A DNA stretch of 48,658 nucleotides from Thermodesulfobacteriota bacterium (lineage in GTDB: Bacteria > Desulfobacterota > WTBG01 > CAIYCZ01 > CAIRTM01): contig JANQGV010000213.1 of assembly GCA_028282925.1 (NCBI GenBank), positions 1 through 48,658 of the forward strand, given 5' to 3'. The notes under the pieces are model-generated. The model was not told the origin of the DNA. It searched no databases and saw only the letters and a program-made list of their open reading frames with translations. A program made the translations under genes and the position numbers. Numbering within the stretch: the stretch's first letter is position 1; every line of letters begins with the position of its first letter. Positions 8,414 to 17,511 of the stretch are shown piece after piece.

Positions 8414-9979
8414 ATGTGTTTCCGACTAAAAATATTTATGGTTAGTAGAAAAACTGTTCACATACTCATTGTCGGCATATTCTGTCTTTCAGTATTGTTT
8501 TCGATTGGATTCAGTACGATTAAAGGTCGTGCTTTGGGATACCAGACCCGGGACTACCCATTCTTTTTGCAATTCTACGCCAAAGTATTTGATCACCGGG
8601 CAGAGCCGCGCTTTACACTTAACCCGCATGGAAGTAACTTCCTGGGGTACCTGGGGGTGGAAGCAACCGATAATTTTCACCGGCAACTCCACTTCAGCCC
8701 GGTATCATATGCGTTCGGTATTATCTTTGCCCTCAGCAAATCACCCCTGCTTATTTTTGGTGCCATAGCGGGTGTGTTTTTTCTGCCTCTTTTGTATCTT
8801 GATCTTGCATGTGGTGAAACAGGGCAGAGAAAAAATATGGCTTTGCTTCTTGCTCTCCTGTATGCTGCCTATCCTTCGGCGTTCCCGGCGGCTTCCTATG
8901 ATCTCAGGCCATACATCCTTTTGGGCCCCCTGTTTGCATGTGCAATGATTGCTGTTCATTATCAACGACCTTTTCTGGAACAATTGCTGTTTTTTAATCT
9001 CCTTTTCTGCGTCCGTGAAGAAGCCCTCATTCTGGGAGCCGGGATACTTACATATTTTGTGTTGAGAAACTATTCCGAGAAGCGCTGGGTGAAAAGAGCC
9101 CTTATCTTGGGACTATTCTGGCTGACCTGGGCCCTGGTAATTCAGAAGTATTACGGGTGGGCATCTTTTGCAACCATGCCCGGCACCAACCCCGTAGTTC
9201 TTTATGTGCTTGAATTTGTATACGTAAAAACTGCGCAGTTCAAACTGTTTTGCATAAGTGCGTTGATATGTCTTGTGGTGGTATGGTACGGCATGAAGCG
9301 GGAACCCCTTTGGTTTAAGAAGACATTCCAAGTTGCGGGTTATTTGCTTGTCTGTTTACCGTTATGGTGGCAGTTGCGGTATGAAATCCAGGAGTACATA
9401 AAAGCACAGCAACCTGATTCAGTATGGGCCATTTTTGAACATGTGGTTATATCGCCTAGATTTCATTTGTATTTTATAGTGTTTTTTTTGTTGTTTATTC
9501 TCCTGTGGGACTTTGCCGGCTCAAGAATATATCGAACAGGCCTGATCTGTATGATGCTTGTTTGTATTGTTTTTTCAATGGTTTTTCATTATAGCGTTCC
9601 GCAGGCGACGGTCAAAGAGTTGCTGCCGCATTATAATGAAAATCAGCCGACGGCATCAATTGTGTTTGATGTGCGAAAATCGACGAATAAATACCGGTCT
9701 CATATCCTGTGTGATTACGCTACATACCAGGCTTTTTTCGATTATGAAAATGTCTATGTTTTCGACAGATTGCCGTGGTATATAATTGAAGGTGAACAAC
9801 GCTTTTATCCTGACAACAAACCCGTTTTAGAGGGCCTGTTGCGAAATAAAATTGAATTTATAATTGTTACAAAGCATACTATGCTTAAAATCAAGCCACT
9901 TTTGCGGAGCATGTCCCTTAAACCGCAACATGCATACGGCAATGACAGGTTTGAAATTATCAGACTGCCGAATCAATGA
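8414..9979 (+). CDS. DUF2079-type polytopic membrane protein (putative GT-C)
   Basis: About 521 residues with a signal-anchor-like first membrane segment (VHILIVGIFCLSVLFSIGF) and roughly ten further hydrophobic segments. The first periplasmic loop contains TRDYPFFLQFYAKVFD, and HFSPVSYAFGIIFALSKSPL appears before the next helices. This is the DUF2079 arrangement (PF09852), a family related in fold to GT-C glycosyltransferases. The C-terminal 150 residues form a soluble domain ending in EIIRLPNQ. Three starts are possible: GTG 8387, ATG 8414 and ATG 8438; none has a strong ribosome binding site. Likely role: periplasmic-side transfer of a sugar from a polyprenyl-phosphate donor. Confidence 0.75.
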   Translation: MCFRLKIFMVSRKTVHILIVGIFCLSVLFSIGFSTIKGRALGYQTRDYPFFLQFYAKVFDHRAEPRFTLNPHGSNFLGYLGVEATDNFHRQLHFSPVSYAFGIIFALSKSPLLIFGAIAGVFFLPLLYLDLACGETGQRKNMALLLALLYAAYPSAFPAASYDLRPYILLGPLFACAMIAVHYQRPFLEQLLFFNLLFCVREEALILGAGILTYFVLRNYSEKRWVKRALILGLFWLTWALVIQKYYGWASFATMPGTNPVVLYVLEFVYVKTAQFKLFCISALICLVVVWYGMKREPLWFKKTFQVAGYLLVCLPLWWQLRYEIQEYIKAQQPDSVWAIFEHVVISPRFHLYFIVFFLLFILLWDFAGSRIYRTGLICMMLVCIVFSMVFHYSVPQATVKELLPHYNENQPTASIVFDVRKSTNKYRSHILCDYATYQAFFDYENVYVFDRLPWYIIEGEQRFYPDNKPVLEGLLRNKIEFIIVTKHTMLKIKPLLRSMSLKPQHAYGNDRFEIIRLPNQ

Positions 9980-10033
9980 TCGAAGGAGCGGCCTTGACGC
10001 CGGTCGGGACGACTGTCATTGATACCCTGGTTA

Positions 10034-10042
10034 TGCTATAGT
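10034..10042 (+). promoter_or_regulatory. Candidate extended -10 promoter upstream of the ABC exporter
   Basis: TGC-TATAGT (10034-10042) matches an extended -10 element (TGn followed by a TATAAT-like box). Transcription would begin about 60 bp before ATG 10109. No convincing -35 is present, which extended -10 promoters often lack. Confidence 0.35.
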
Positions 10043-10108
10043 AGGCAAAAGTCCGAGAATTCGGCAGTAGCGGTTTTGCTTAAATCTACAAATGGTAGAG
10101 GTCTTTAT

Positions 10109-10888
10109 ATGCTTAAAGGCAATCTTGTTCTATCCCAGTCGTTAAGTCTCCTGCGAGCATTGACATACAGGGATATCACATCCCGATACCGGAAATCTCT
10201 TCTTGGTCCGGCATGGGCGCTGATTCAACCACTGGTATATATGGTTATTTTTACTTTTATACGAGGGGTAACCAATATTTCAAACGAGGATATACCCTAT
10301 CCCGTGTTCACTTTTGCCGCCCTTGTCCCCTGGACTTTTTTTTCCAATGCGGTTATTCGCAGCGCTCCCAGCATCGTGTCAAATGCAAATATAATAAAGA
10401 AAATTTCTGTTCCACGAGAGGTGTTCCCTTTGTCTGCGGTGTTGACATCGCTGTTTGATTTTTTCATGGCCGGCACTGTTTTAGCGTTGCTGATGGCCTA
10501 TTACCGTATCAGTATAGGATTGGCGCTGCTGTGGCTGCCCGTGCTTTTGCTTATTACCGCAATACTGGCGTTCAGCATTGGGATGTTCCTTGCTTCTTTT
10601 GGTACATTTAAACGAGATTTGGTGATGGGTTCGACAATTCTTATGCAGTTCTGGCTTTTTACATCACCAATCATGTATCCCCTGAGTCAAGTGCCGGACA
10701 AATGGAAAACCCTGTATATGATGAACCCGGTAGTCGGCCTTATTGAAGGATATAGAAATATATTTCTCAAGGCCGCCCCGCCGCCGGCAGAACCGTTTTT
10801 TTGGAGTGTTGTCGTTACCTTAATAATTCTGGCAATTACGTGGCCTTTGTTTCGGTGGATCTCGCAATATTTTGCAGATGTATTATAA
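10109..10888 (+). CDS. wzm: Polysaccharide ABC transporter permease (Wzm-type)
   Basis: A 259-residue integral membrane protein of the ABC-2 family with six probable membrane segments. Diagnostic pieces are the amphipathic N-terminus LRALTYRDITSRYRKSLLGPAWALIQPL and the C-terminal FWLFTSPIMYPLSQVPDKW followed by NPVVGLIEGYRNIFL. These are characteristic of Wzm/TagG/KpsM-type exporters of lipid-linked O-antigen or capsule. It pairs with the ATPase 66 bp downstream. I moved the start to ATG 10109 (GTAGAGG upstream at good distance) from a more distal in-frame codon, because the 30 extra residues do not resemble the family. Its presence means the glycan made by this locus is, at least partly, completed in the cytoplasm and exported by the ABC-dependent route. 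Confidence 0.92.
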   Translation: MLKGNLVLSQSLSLLRALTYRDITSRYRKSLLGPAWALIQPLVYMVIFTFIRGVTNISNEDIPYPVFTFAALVPWTFFSNAVIRSAPSIVSNANIIKKISVPREVFPLSAVLTSLFDFFMAGTVLALLMAYYRISIGLALLWLPVLLLITAILAFSIGMFLASFGTFKRDLVMGSTILMQFWLFTSPIMYPLSQVPDKWKTLYMMNPVVGLIEGYRNIFLKAAPPPAEPFFWSVVVTLIILAITWPLFRWISQYFADVL

Positions 10889-10954
10889 AAACAGTGGGAA
10901 GCACCCAGACAGTGCCATCAAGCGTTCGTTCTTATTTATAGAGAATTTTTGAGC

Positions 10955-12208
10955 ATGAGTAATGATACTATTATTGAAGTGGAAAACCTTTGGAAACATT
11001 ACGGGTTACCGCTGTCGCTTTTTATCCGCAACTGTCGACGCCGGCTTCAGCGAAAATCCACAAACCACGGCAACAAAAATGCGACATGTGAAAAGCACGT
11101 ACATGACAATTACTATGCGCTCAAAGGTCTTTCCTTCACAGTAAAACGTGGCGAAACCATCGGCATTATCGGTCATAATGGTGCAGGCAAAAGCACGTTG
11201 CTCAAGGTCCTGGCGGGGGTAACTCCGCCTACAAAAGGCAGATTTGAAATAAAAGGCAGGGTTTTTCCCATGATTGAGCTCAATGCCGGCATGCATCCCG
11301 AACTGACAGGTCGCGAGAATGTCCGCCTCCTGGGGGCAATCATGGGGTTCTCCCGAAGTGAGATTGATGGGCGATTGCCGGACATTGAGGAGTTTTGCGA
11401 TTTAGGCACGTGGATGGATCGTCCGGTCCGCATGTATTCAAGCGGTATGCTGGCGCGCCTGGGTTTTTCCGTGGCGCTGAATGTACGTGCGGACGTCCTG
11501 CTTATTGACGAAGTCATGTCTGTCGGAGATATAAATTTTCAGCGCAAGTGCTTCGAGCAGATGATGAAGGTGAACAATAAGGGTCAGACAATTTTGCTGG
11601 TTACTCACAATGTACGGCAGGCTGAAAGAATCTGCGAACGCGGCATCAATGTAGAAGGGGGCAGCATTATTGCAGACGGTTTGATGAATGAAGTCTCGAG
11701 TAATTACTTCAAAAATGCAGTGGTCAATCAGTATAAACGCATAACCGAAAAAAATGCACCGGTGATATATTTTGATTCAGAAGACATCAATATCACTGAT
11801 ATCTACTTCGTGGACAGTTCCGGTCAGAGGGTCAACACCATTGAAACCGGGCAAGACTGCCAGATCAGATTGCATTTTAGACTAACAAAAAATATTGATG
11901 ACCTGGTGTTTCATATCGGCTTTGTAACGTCGGATTTGCTGCGTTTAACAGTATTCAACTCAATTGACGAAAAGATTGATTTCAAGGGATGGCGGTCCGG
12001 TGTCATCTCGTGCAATTTAAACAAAATACCGCTCATGCCCGGAGTCTACGGTTTGTTCGTATCGGTTACCAGGTCGAACAACATCATGCTGTTTAAAGGT
12101 GAAGGGTTACGTTACATAAAAGTGATTGACAGCAGCTATGTATTTATCAGGCGCAATATGGATCTGGTTGCGTTAGATGTTTCCTGGAAGGCGCAGAAAG
12201 AGGACTGA
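10955..12208 (+). CDS. wzt: Polysaccharide ABC transporter ATP-binding protein with C-terminal Wzt-type domain
   Basis: A 417-residue ATPase that powers export of a lipid-linked glycan with the upstream permease. The nucleotide-binding domain shows Walker A GHNGAGKSTLLK (about residues 73-84), signature YSSGMLARLGFS, and Walker B DVLLIDEVMSVGD. A stretch of about 35 residues rich in Arg, Asn and His lies between the first strand and the Walker A region, as in many Wzt/RfbB/TagH proteins. From about residue 260 to the end a beta-rich domain follows (DINITDIYFVDSSG, PLMPGVYGLFVSV). This resembles Wzt_C (PF14524), which in E. coli O8/O9a recognises the methyl- or phosphate-capped non-reducing end of the finished chain. 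An in-frame TTG at 10949 is a less likely start. The gene after it is convergent. Confidence 0.93.
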   Translation: MSNDTIIEVENLWKHYGLPLSLFIRNCRRRLQRKSTNHGNKNATCEKHVHDNYYALKGLSFTVKRGETIGIIGHNGAGKSTLLKVLAGVTPPTKGRFEIKGRVFPMIELNAGMHPELTGRENVRLLGAIMGFSRSEIDGRLPDIEEFCDLGTWMDRPVRMYSSGMLARLGFSVALNVRADVLLIDEVMSVGDINFQRKCFEQMMKVNNKGQTILLVTHNVRQAERICERGINVEGGSIIADGLMNEVSSNYFKNAVVNQYKRITEKNAPVIYFDSEDINITDIYFVDSSGQRVNTIETGQDCQIRLHFRLTKNIDDLVFHIGFVTSDLLRLTVFNSIDEKIDFKGWRSGVISCNLNKIPLMPGVYGLFVSVTRSNNIMLFKGEGLRYIKVIDSSYVFIRRNMDLVALDVSWKAQKED

Positions 12209-12225
12209 ATACATTAATGTCCTGG

Positions 12226-12252
12226 AAAACAACAGCGTTCTAAACGTGTTTT
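12226..12252. terminator. Possible bidirectional terminator between convergent genes
   Basis: AAAACA and CGTT pair with AACG and TGTTTT around a 3-nt loop, with a 4-nt bulge on one side. The arrangement gives an A-tract on one strand and a U-tract on the other, and sits exactly between the convergent wzt and methyltransferase genes. The stem is weak. Confidence 0.25.
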
Positions 12253-12257
12253 AAATA

Positions 12258-12905
12258 TCAGGCAAGCTTTCTGCAGTATCCTGTAATTTTATCTGCAAAT
12301 CTTCTCAAACACATCCTGTTGGCCTTAACGATCCTGAATTTTTCTTCAAAAAAAATATATGAAGGCAGCAGGCAAACCTCTTGAAAAATTGCCTTCAGAT
12401 CTCTTTCCAATTGCATTATGGATAATTTGTTTATGTGTGTGGGGTCGTCAAAAAAATAATATTTATACATCTTTGTTTTAAAAGCTTTTTTAAAATCATA
12501 GATTCTCTTAAAGGGATAATTCGGTGTCCCGACAATAAAAGTGCCGTTTTTACGCAATACCCTGTAAAACTCTTTCAGATACACTTTATACTGGTGATTG
12601 GGAATGTGCTCGATTACGTTTGATGAAAAAATACAGTCGAAATAGTCCGACTCAAAGGGGAGGTGCGGGTTTGCGGTGTCAGGCTTAAAGCAGTTGTATC
12701 CAAGAGATGTAATTCTGGAATAATATGTATCGTTCAGTTCTGCGGCGTATAAATTATCCTTATCAATATACTTGGAAAACATTTCAAGATATCTGCCGTT
12801 CCCGGCACCAAAATCCAACAGCTTTGAGTTCTTGCCACAAGAAAAAAAACCCATAATTGTTTTTTCGGTGTTTTTTGCAATCGGCTGTTCCCAAGGCATG
12901 TCCAT
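12258..12905 (-). CDS. SAM-dependent methyltransferase
   Basis: A 215-residue class I methyltransferase (Methyltransf_11 type). SAM motif I is SKLLDFGAGNGRYLEMF near residue 35, the acidic second motif is LYAAELNDTYY, and the motif IV region is FDCIFSSNVIEHIP. ATG 12905 starts 5 bp after the stop of the radical SAM gene; a longer in-frame reading from TTG 12944 would overlap that gene and lacks a ribosome binding site. The two are surely cotranscribed leftward and probably modify the same substrate. Being next to an ATPase with a chain-end-recognition domain, it is a candidate for glycan capping, but this is inference. The whole two-gene segment is AT-rich relative to its neighbours. Confidence 0.82.
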   Translation of the reverse strand: MDMPWEQPIAKNTEKTIMGFFSCGKNSKLLDFGAGNGRYLEMFSKYIDKDNLYAAELNDTYYSRITSLGYNCFKPDTANPHLPFESDYFDCIFSSNVIEHIPNHQYKVYLKEFYRVLRKNGTFIVGTPNYPFKRIYDFKKAFKTKMYKYYFFDDPTHINKLSIMQLERDLKAIFQEVCLLPSYIFFEEKFRIVKANRMCLRRFADKITGYCRKLA

Positions 12906-12910
12906 AGGCG

Positions 12911-14008
12911 TTATGACCCCATATACGATTGACACGTTACACAAGCTTTGTCAGGATACACACCATTCAGCAGATTTTTACGGATGTCGACAAGAATCTC
13001 ATTGTTCCATAAATCCATGATGTTTTCATAATCGAAAAAATAGCCCAGGGTGTTCAGGTCTCCAATAACTACGGCATTACATCCTCCGACAATGACATTT
13101 TCATGATATCGCTCTGGATCATTTCCAGCAACCGGCCACGTTTGCAGGCGAGTCCAAAAGGAACCGCACGGATTTTTATGGCTGTCAAAGGGTTGCGGCA
13201 CCGAAACGGGAATGCCTTTTTTCTTGCCTAGCTCCGAAGCCTCTTTCAGGGCCTTTTCGATGTCTGTATTTCCAGACGTGTAAACCGCCTCATTCGATGT
13301 GTATTGATTGAAATTGTGAGGATGCAGGTTTACTATTTCGAGTGTTGCGTTGATTTTTCTTTTATGAAGGTCATCAATAAGATTATTGATGTGCTTATAA
13401 TTGTAAGTAGTTAAAATGAGGTGTACACGGAATAAAATATTTGTATGTTTACTGATCTTTTCCATTGTAGAAAAGACATCTTCGTAGGTAGATCCTTTTT
13501 TCAATGCTTCATGCTCATCAGGATCCCCGGAGAGCACATCGGTCGTTATATATTTTACATACCGGCCCCTTTTTATTATCTCATCATAGTAATTGTTTTT
13601 TTCGAAAACAGCTCTATGGAAATTTGTTTGAAAAGATGTAATGCCATATATCTTAATAGCATAGTCAATCATCTCAAGAATATTCTTATGCAGGAACGGC
13701 TCCCCGGGGGCGCAGATGTGAACATGTGGAACTCTGCCCCTATAGCAGATGTTTATGATTTTTTTAAAATTTTCCATTGAAATGCTGTAGTTAAGGCCCT
13801 GCACATTGCTTTTTCCGTTTTTGGCGTCCTCGGCGTGATAGGCACAAAACACACATTTGTTATTGCAGGCGCTTGAGATTCCCAGAGTCAAGCTTCTTGG
13901 GGGATAGGAAAGAACGGAATTTTTGTAGTATTCTTTTTGGAAAGATTCTTCATCTTTTTTTAGCGAATGTTCCCTGAAAATCGTTTTAATTTTTTTTATC
14001 GGATTCAT
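12911..14008 (-). CDS. Radical SAM protein with C-terminal SPASM-like cysteines
   Basis: A 365-residue radical SAM enzyme. The cluster motif CNNKCVFC (Cys48, Cys52, Cys55; CxxxCxxC) follows LTLGISSA. HVHICAPGEPFLH gives the GxP/GE-type SAM-binding segment. The C-terminal third has further cysteines (CGSFW, VGGCNAV, ACVTC), with the closing YPDKACVTCQSY typical of SPASM/twitch auxiliary-cluster domains (PF13186). These enzymes generate a 5'-deoxyadenosyl radical; in sugar loci they may act as dehydratases, epimerases or methyl/alkyl transferases, and the reaction here is unknown. A 371-bp spacer separates it from the divergent asparagine synthase gene. It is followed by the methyltransferase after 5 bp. 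Confidence 0.85.
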   Translation of the reverse strand: MNPIKKIKTIFREHSLKKDEESFQKEYYKNSVLSYPPRSLTLGISSACNNKCVFCAYHAEDAKNGKSNVQGLNYSISMENFKKIINICYRGRVPHVHICAPGEPFLHKNILEMIDYAIKIYGITSFQTNFHRAVFEKNNYYDEIIKRGRYVKYITTDVLSGDPDEHEALKKGSTYEDVFSTMEKISKHTNILFRVHLILTTYNYKHINNLIDDLHKRKINATLEIVNLHPHNFNQYTSNEAVYTSGNTDIEKALKEASELGKKKGIPVSVPQPFDSHKNPCGSFWTRLQTWPVAGNDPERYHENVIVGGCNAVVIGDLNTLGYFFDYENIMDLWNNEILVDIRKNLLNGVYPDKACVTCQSYMGS

Positions 14009-14379
14009 GAGAATTCTAAATAGTATATGCTGTTATATAGAGTGTTCGGAAAAACCATTGAGCAGGTCTTGTGAATTCAGCTCGTGCTGCAAGATGCTAC
14101 CGCTGACCAACAGCGCTGGCTCAGTTTATTGCACTCTTTGTATCGTTCAGGTAATCTGCAAAGCCTAATGATCTCTTGATATTTCTATATGCAATGATAA
14201 TATATCACATAATAATTATAGCATACAACAAAACTTGGATGCACATGGTGTGCAGAATTTCAGACCAGGCCGTGAATAGGGCCATTTTAGAGTTAAGAAT
14301 CGCAGAGTGTTTTGTCTGCGAAATTGTTTGACTCCAAGAATGGATTAAATACGGCCGATTAATAAGAACAACATATAGT
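14009..14379. other. Divergent intergenic spacer
   Basis: About 370 bp without a supported gene. It contains a candidate rightward promoter (14176-14203), an AT-rich stretch at about 14160-14225, and a small CGCTG/CAGCG stem near 14100-14115 without a U-tract. A 95-codon minus-strand open frame here overlaps the asparagine synthase gene and has no protein-like character. Confidence 0.4.
14176..14203 (+). promoter_or_regulatory. Candidate sigma70 promoter for asnB
   Basis: TTGATA (14176-14181), 16-bp spacer, TAATAT (14198-14203). It would give a leader of about 170 nt before ATG 14380. It lies within an AT-rich stretch, so a chance match is possible. Confidence 0.33.
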
Positions 14380-16203
14380 ATGTGTGGAATTTTTGCTGCG
14401 TTAAATGTACATATAGACCCTTCAGTCGTGTCGGAATGCATGCAAGCCATCAGGCATCGTGGCCCGGATGATTCCGGAATGTGGCGCGGCACTGTTGCGC
14501 CTGTTTGGATGGGTCATCAGCGCCTGGCCATACTGGATTTAAGCGACGGAGGTAAGCAGCCGATGCACAATGAAGACCAGTCTGTCGTAATGGTTTGCAA
14601 CGGTGAAATATACAACTATTATTCATTACGTGAACGCCTTGAGGGGCTGGGCCATCGACTTTACTCGAATTGTGACAGTGAGATAATACTTCATGCTTAT
14701 GAAGAATGGGGTGATCAGTGCGTTGAAAAGCTTGAGGGAATGTTTGCCTTTGCTTTATGGGACGAAAAACAGCACAGATTTTTTGCAGCCCGGGACAGAG
14801 TCGGCATTAAGCCGCTTTACTACATGGAGGCAGGCGACGGCCTTATAGTATCTTCAGAAGCACAGGTGCTTTTGCCTTTTCTAAAACCAGCTCCGGAGCC
14901 TGACCCCCTGGCCCTGGCCTATGTTATGACATTGGGATATATCCCTTCACCTTTGTCGATCTGGAGGGGCATCAGCAAGCTTGAGCCTGGACACATGCTA
15001 GTCTGGACGGCCCGGACGAGGCTCGTGCAGCGTAAGTACTGGGAACCTCCAAGACATATCGACCATGACAAAAAAAACGATCCCGCAGAATGGCGGAGTC
15101 TTTTTGAAAAGGTGCTAGATGAGCATCTGCTGTCGGATGTGCCGGTTGGTTTGTTCCTTTCGGGAGGTCTTGACTCTTCTGCTCTTGCGGCCGGACTGGC
15201 CGGCGCAGATGATCCGGTGCAGGCGATAACCGTCAGTTTTCCGGATTCATCGGACAATGAAGCCCCGATTGCGGCTTCTACTGCACAGCATTTGGGTCTG
15301 ACTCACGATATCATTCCAATACAGACACAGGATATCGGCGATCTCATTCCTGAAGTTGTATCGACCTTTGATGAACCCCAGGGCTTCAGCGCATTGCTTT
15401 CCATGTATGTTTTGAGCAGGGCTGCTGCAAAAAAATACAAGGTTGCTCTGGCCGGAGATGGGGGAGACGAGGTTTTTGGTGGATATACCTGGTATGATAA
15501 CCTTGATTTCAGGCCTTCTCATTACGTCTCCGGCTGTGTTCGCCGGTTGTTGCGTCCTTTCGTATATCGTTATGCAGGACCAGGCATTCGTCAAAAAACA
15601 GCGGAGCATTTCTGTCGATTATCGCCACTGCACCGCCATGCCTGGCGCCTCTATCCGCGCTTTTTACCGGAAGAGGCTGCATCGTTATTGCAGCCCACAG
15701 GACTCCGCTTTGGGGATGAAGAACTGTTGGCCCCGTTACAAAAACATTTTGAACCGACATTGCCTCTTAAAAGGGCTTTGCAGCGTGTGGACCTTATGAC
15801 ATTTTGTACGGATTCGATCCTGGCAAAAGTCGACAGGGCAAGTATGGCCCATTCCCTTGAAGTCCGCGTTCCCTTTCTGGATCGACGTATTGTTGAATGG
15901 GCGCTTCCGACGCCGGTGGATGAACAAAACAGCGCCGGGAGCAAGGCCGTTTTGCGGAAATATCTTGCCAACCGTGTGCCTCCGGAAGTTCTGTCTCATC
16001 CCAAGCAGGGCTTCAGCATACGGGGATCGGATACTTTTGACTGGGATCAGGCGATCAGCATCATTCGTGAAAGCGTATGGATAAAGAATGGCTACTGGAC
16101 ACCCGACTGGGAGCATTTAGTCGCACCGGGCGTGCCTTATCGGACGGCTCGCATCTGGAATTTGTTGTCTTTAACCCATTGGGCCGAGTTTTGGTTGCAG
16201 TAA
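14380..16203 (+). CDS. asnB: Asparagine synthase (glutamine-hydrolysing) family amidotransferase
   Basis: A 607-residue two-domain enzyme. Residues 1-210 are a class II glutamine amidotransferase: catalytic Cys2 (MCGIFAAL), RHRGPDDSG and the NGEIYNY loop. Residues about 235-600 are the ATP-dependent synthetase domain with the PP-loop LSGGLDSS at 260-267 and the later GDGGDEVFGGY. All key residues are present, so it should transfer glutamine-derived ammonia to a carboxylate. In glycan loci such paralogs are thought to amidate uronic acids or related acidic sugars rather than make asparagine. The start is fixed by the need for Cys at position 2. It heads a rightward set of three genes (this, GT4, GT2). 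Confidence 0.92.
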   Translation: MCGIFAALNVHIDPSVVSECMQAIRHRGPDDSGMWRGTVAPVWMGHQRLAILDLSDGGKQPMHNEDQSVVMVCNGEIYNYYSLRERLEGLGHRLYSNCDSEIILHAYEEWGDQCVEKLEGMFAFALWDEKQHRFFAARDRVGIKPLYYMEAGDGLIVSSEAQVLLPFLKPAPEPDPLALAYVMTLGYIPSPLSIWRGISKLEPGHMLVWTARTRLVQRKYWEPPRHIDHDKKNDPAEWRSLFEKVLDEHLLSDVPVGLFLSGGLDSSALAAGLAGADDPVQAITVSFPDSSDNEAPIAASTAQHLGLTHDIIPIQTQDIGDLIPEVVSTFDEPQGFSALLSMYVLSRAAAKKYKVALAGDGGDEVFGGYTWYDNLDFRPSHYVSGCVRRLLRPFVYRYAGPGIRQKTAEHFCRLSPLHRHAWRLYPRFLPEEAASLLQPTGLRFGDEELLAPLQKHFEPTLPLKRALQRVDLMTFCTDSILAKVDRASMAHSLEVRVPFLDRRIVEWALPTPVDEQNSAGSKAVLRKYLANRVPPEVLSHPKQGFSIRGSDTFDWDQAISIIRESVWIKNGYWTPDWEHLVAPGVPYRTARIWNLLSLTHWAEFWLQ

Positions 16204-16343
16204 ACAGCAACAATACAATGACCCTTTTTTCAAGGAAGATATTTGCAGCACCATAGGGTGGTGAAAATAAAGTATATGTTTCAAGCAATACGGGGGTTCC
16301 GCTAGTGCTGCATATGTTTTCTATGCTTTGTGGATGAATACTT

Positions 16344-17459
16344 ATGCGTATACTTGTCGGCAGTGCATTTGAAGCATTATCCGGTTGGGCTCATGCCATT
16401 AATACCGTCAAGATGGCTGAGGGTTTCGCTCGATTAGGGCACCAGGTAAGCATCGTTTGTAAACAATCTCCCCATGGTAAAGCAACAAAGGCGCAATTGG
16501 CAGAAACGTATGGACTGTCTGGGGATATTCGATGGATACATCTGCCCCAAAGGTGTTTTCGTATGAGCATTGACCAGCACTGGTCGTTTGGCCTGCCGGC
16601 ACTACTGCCGACCCTGATAATACGTCCTGATCTTGTTTTCTCACGAAATTATATTTTTCCATGGCTGACGAGTTTGTTGGGGTTTCCGACGGTAGCTGAA
16701 AGCCACACTCCCGGAACAAACAATACGCCGGCATTCCTGCGTTTTGTGAGCGGGACACGCAGGAACTCTTTTCGTACATGGGTCACCATTTCAGAAGTGC
16801 TTGCCGAACAATACCGAAGTCTTGGTGTGCCGCCGGAAAAGATCACGGTCCTTCCGGATGCTGTTGATTTCAACCTTTTTCATCCACCATCCACGATGCC
16901 TGCCAGCCCTTATGGCGGCAACAAGCCCAATGCTGTATACGCAGGCCATGTGTTTGAACCGTATAAAGGGATTGATACAATTTTGCAGGCTGCATTGCAG
17001 TTGCCTGATGTGAACTTTCAACTGCTCGGAGGGCTGCAGGAACAGCTCATAGCATATCGCGCGCAGGCAAAAGAGTTGGGATTAGAAAACGTATTCTTCC
17101 TTGGGCTCAAAAACCATTCAGATGTTCCCCTGTATCTATGGCATGCAGATGTATTGCTCATGCCCCTTTCTCAGCACCATCCGAGTGCTGCCTGGACAAG
17201 CCCGGTAAAACTCGGTGAGTACCTGGCCTCGGGAAAGCCGGTGGTTGCTACTACTGTACCGGCCCTGCAAAAATGGCTGAGTGAAAAAGAAGTTTTGTTT
17301 GTTGAGCCGGATAATGCAGAAGCGCTGGCCGGAGGGATACGCTCTGTGCTGGGCGATGTAGAACGAGCCAGAAGTCTGACTCGGAATGGTGTTGCCAAGG
17401 CCCAAACATTATCATACGAAAAGCGGGCTGAACACATATTGTCGAAGTGTAAAAAGTGA
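16344..17459 (+). CDS. GT4 family glycosyltransferase
   Basis: A 371-residue GT-B enzyme. The acceptor domain opens with MRILVGSAFEALSGWAHAINTV. The donor domain has NAVYAGHVFEPYKGID, FLGLKNHSDVPLYLWHADVLLMP and TSPVKLGEYLASGKPVVAT, the form of the GT4 donor motif in which K-L-x-E-Y replaces the usual E-G-x-P-x-x-x-x-E. It lies 140 bp after the amidotransferase gene and 52 bp before the GT2 gene, so these are likely one transcript. No membrane segment is seen, so it should work at the cytoplasmic face. The sugar is unknown. Confidence 0.88.
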   Translation: MRILVGSAFEALSGWAHAINTVKMAEGFARLGHQVSIVCKQSPHGKATKAQLAETYGLSGDIRWIHLPQRCFRMSIDQHWSFGLPALLPTLIIRPDLVFSRNYIFPWLTSLLGFPTVAESHTPGTNNTPAFLRFVSGTRRNSFRTWVTISEVLAEQYRSLGVPPEKITVLPDAVDFNLFHPPSTMPASPYGGNKPNAVYAGHVFEPYKGIDTILQAALQLPDVNFQLLGGLQEQLIAYRAQAKELGLENVFFLGLKNHSDVPLYLWHADVLLMPLSQHHPSAAWTSPVKLGEYLASGKPVVATTVPALQKWLSEKEVLFVEPDNAEALAGGIRSVLGDVERARSLTRNGVAKAQTLSYEKRAEHILSKCKK

Positions 17460-17511
17460 CTAAATATAATCTCCCTTAATGTTTTTTTGCTCATCAGTGC
17501 CAAGGGTAGCC

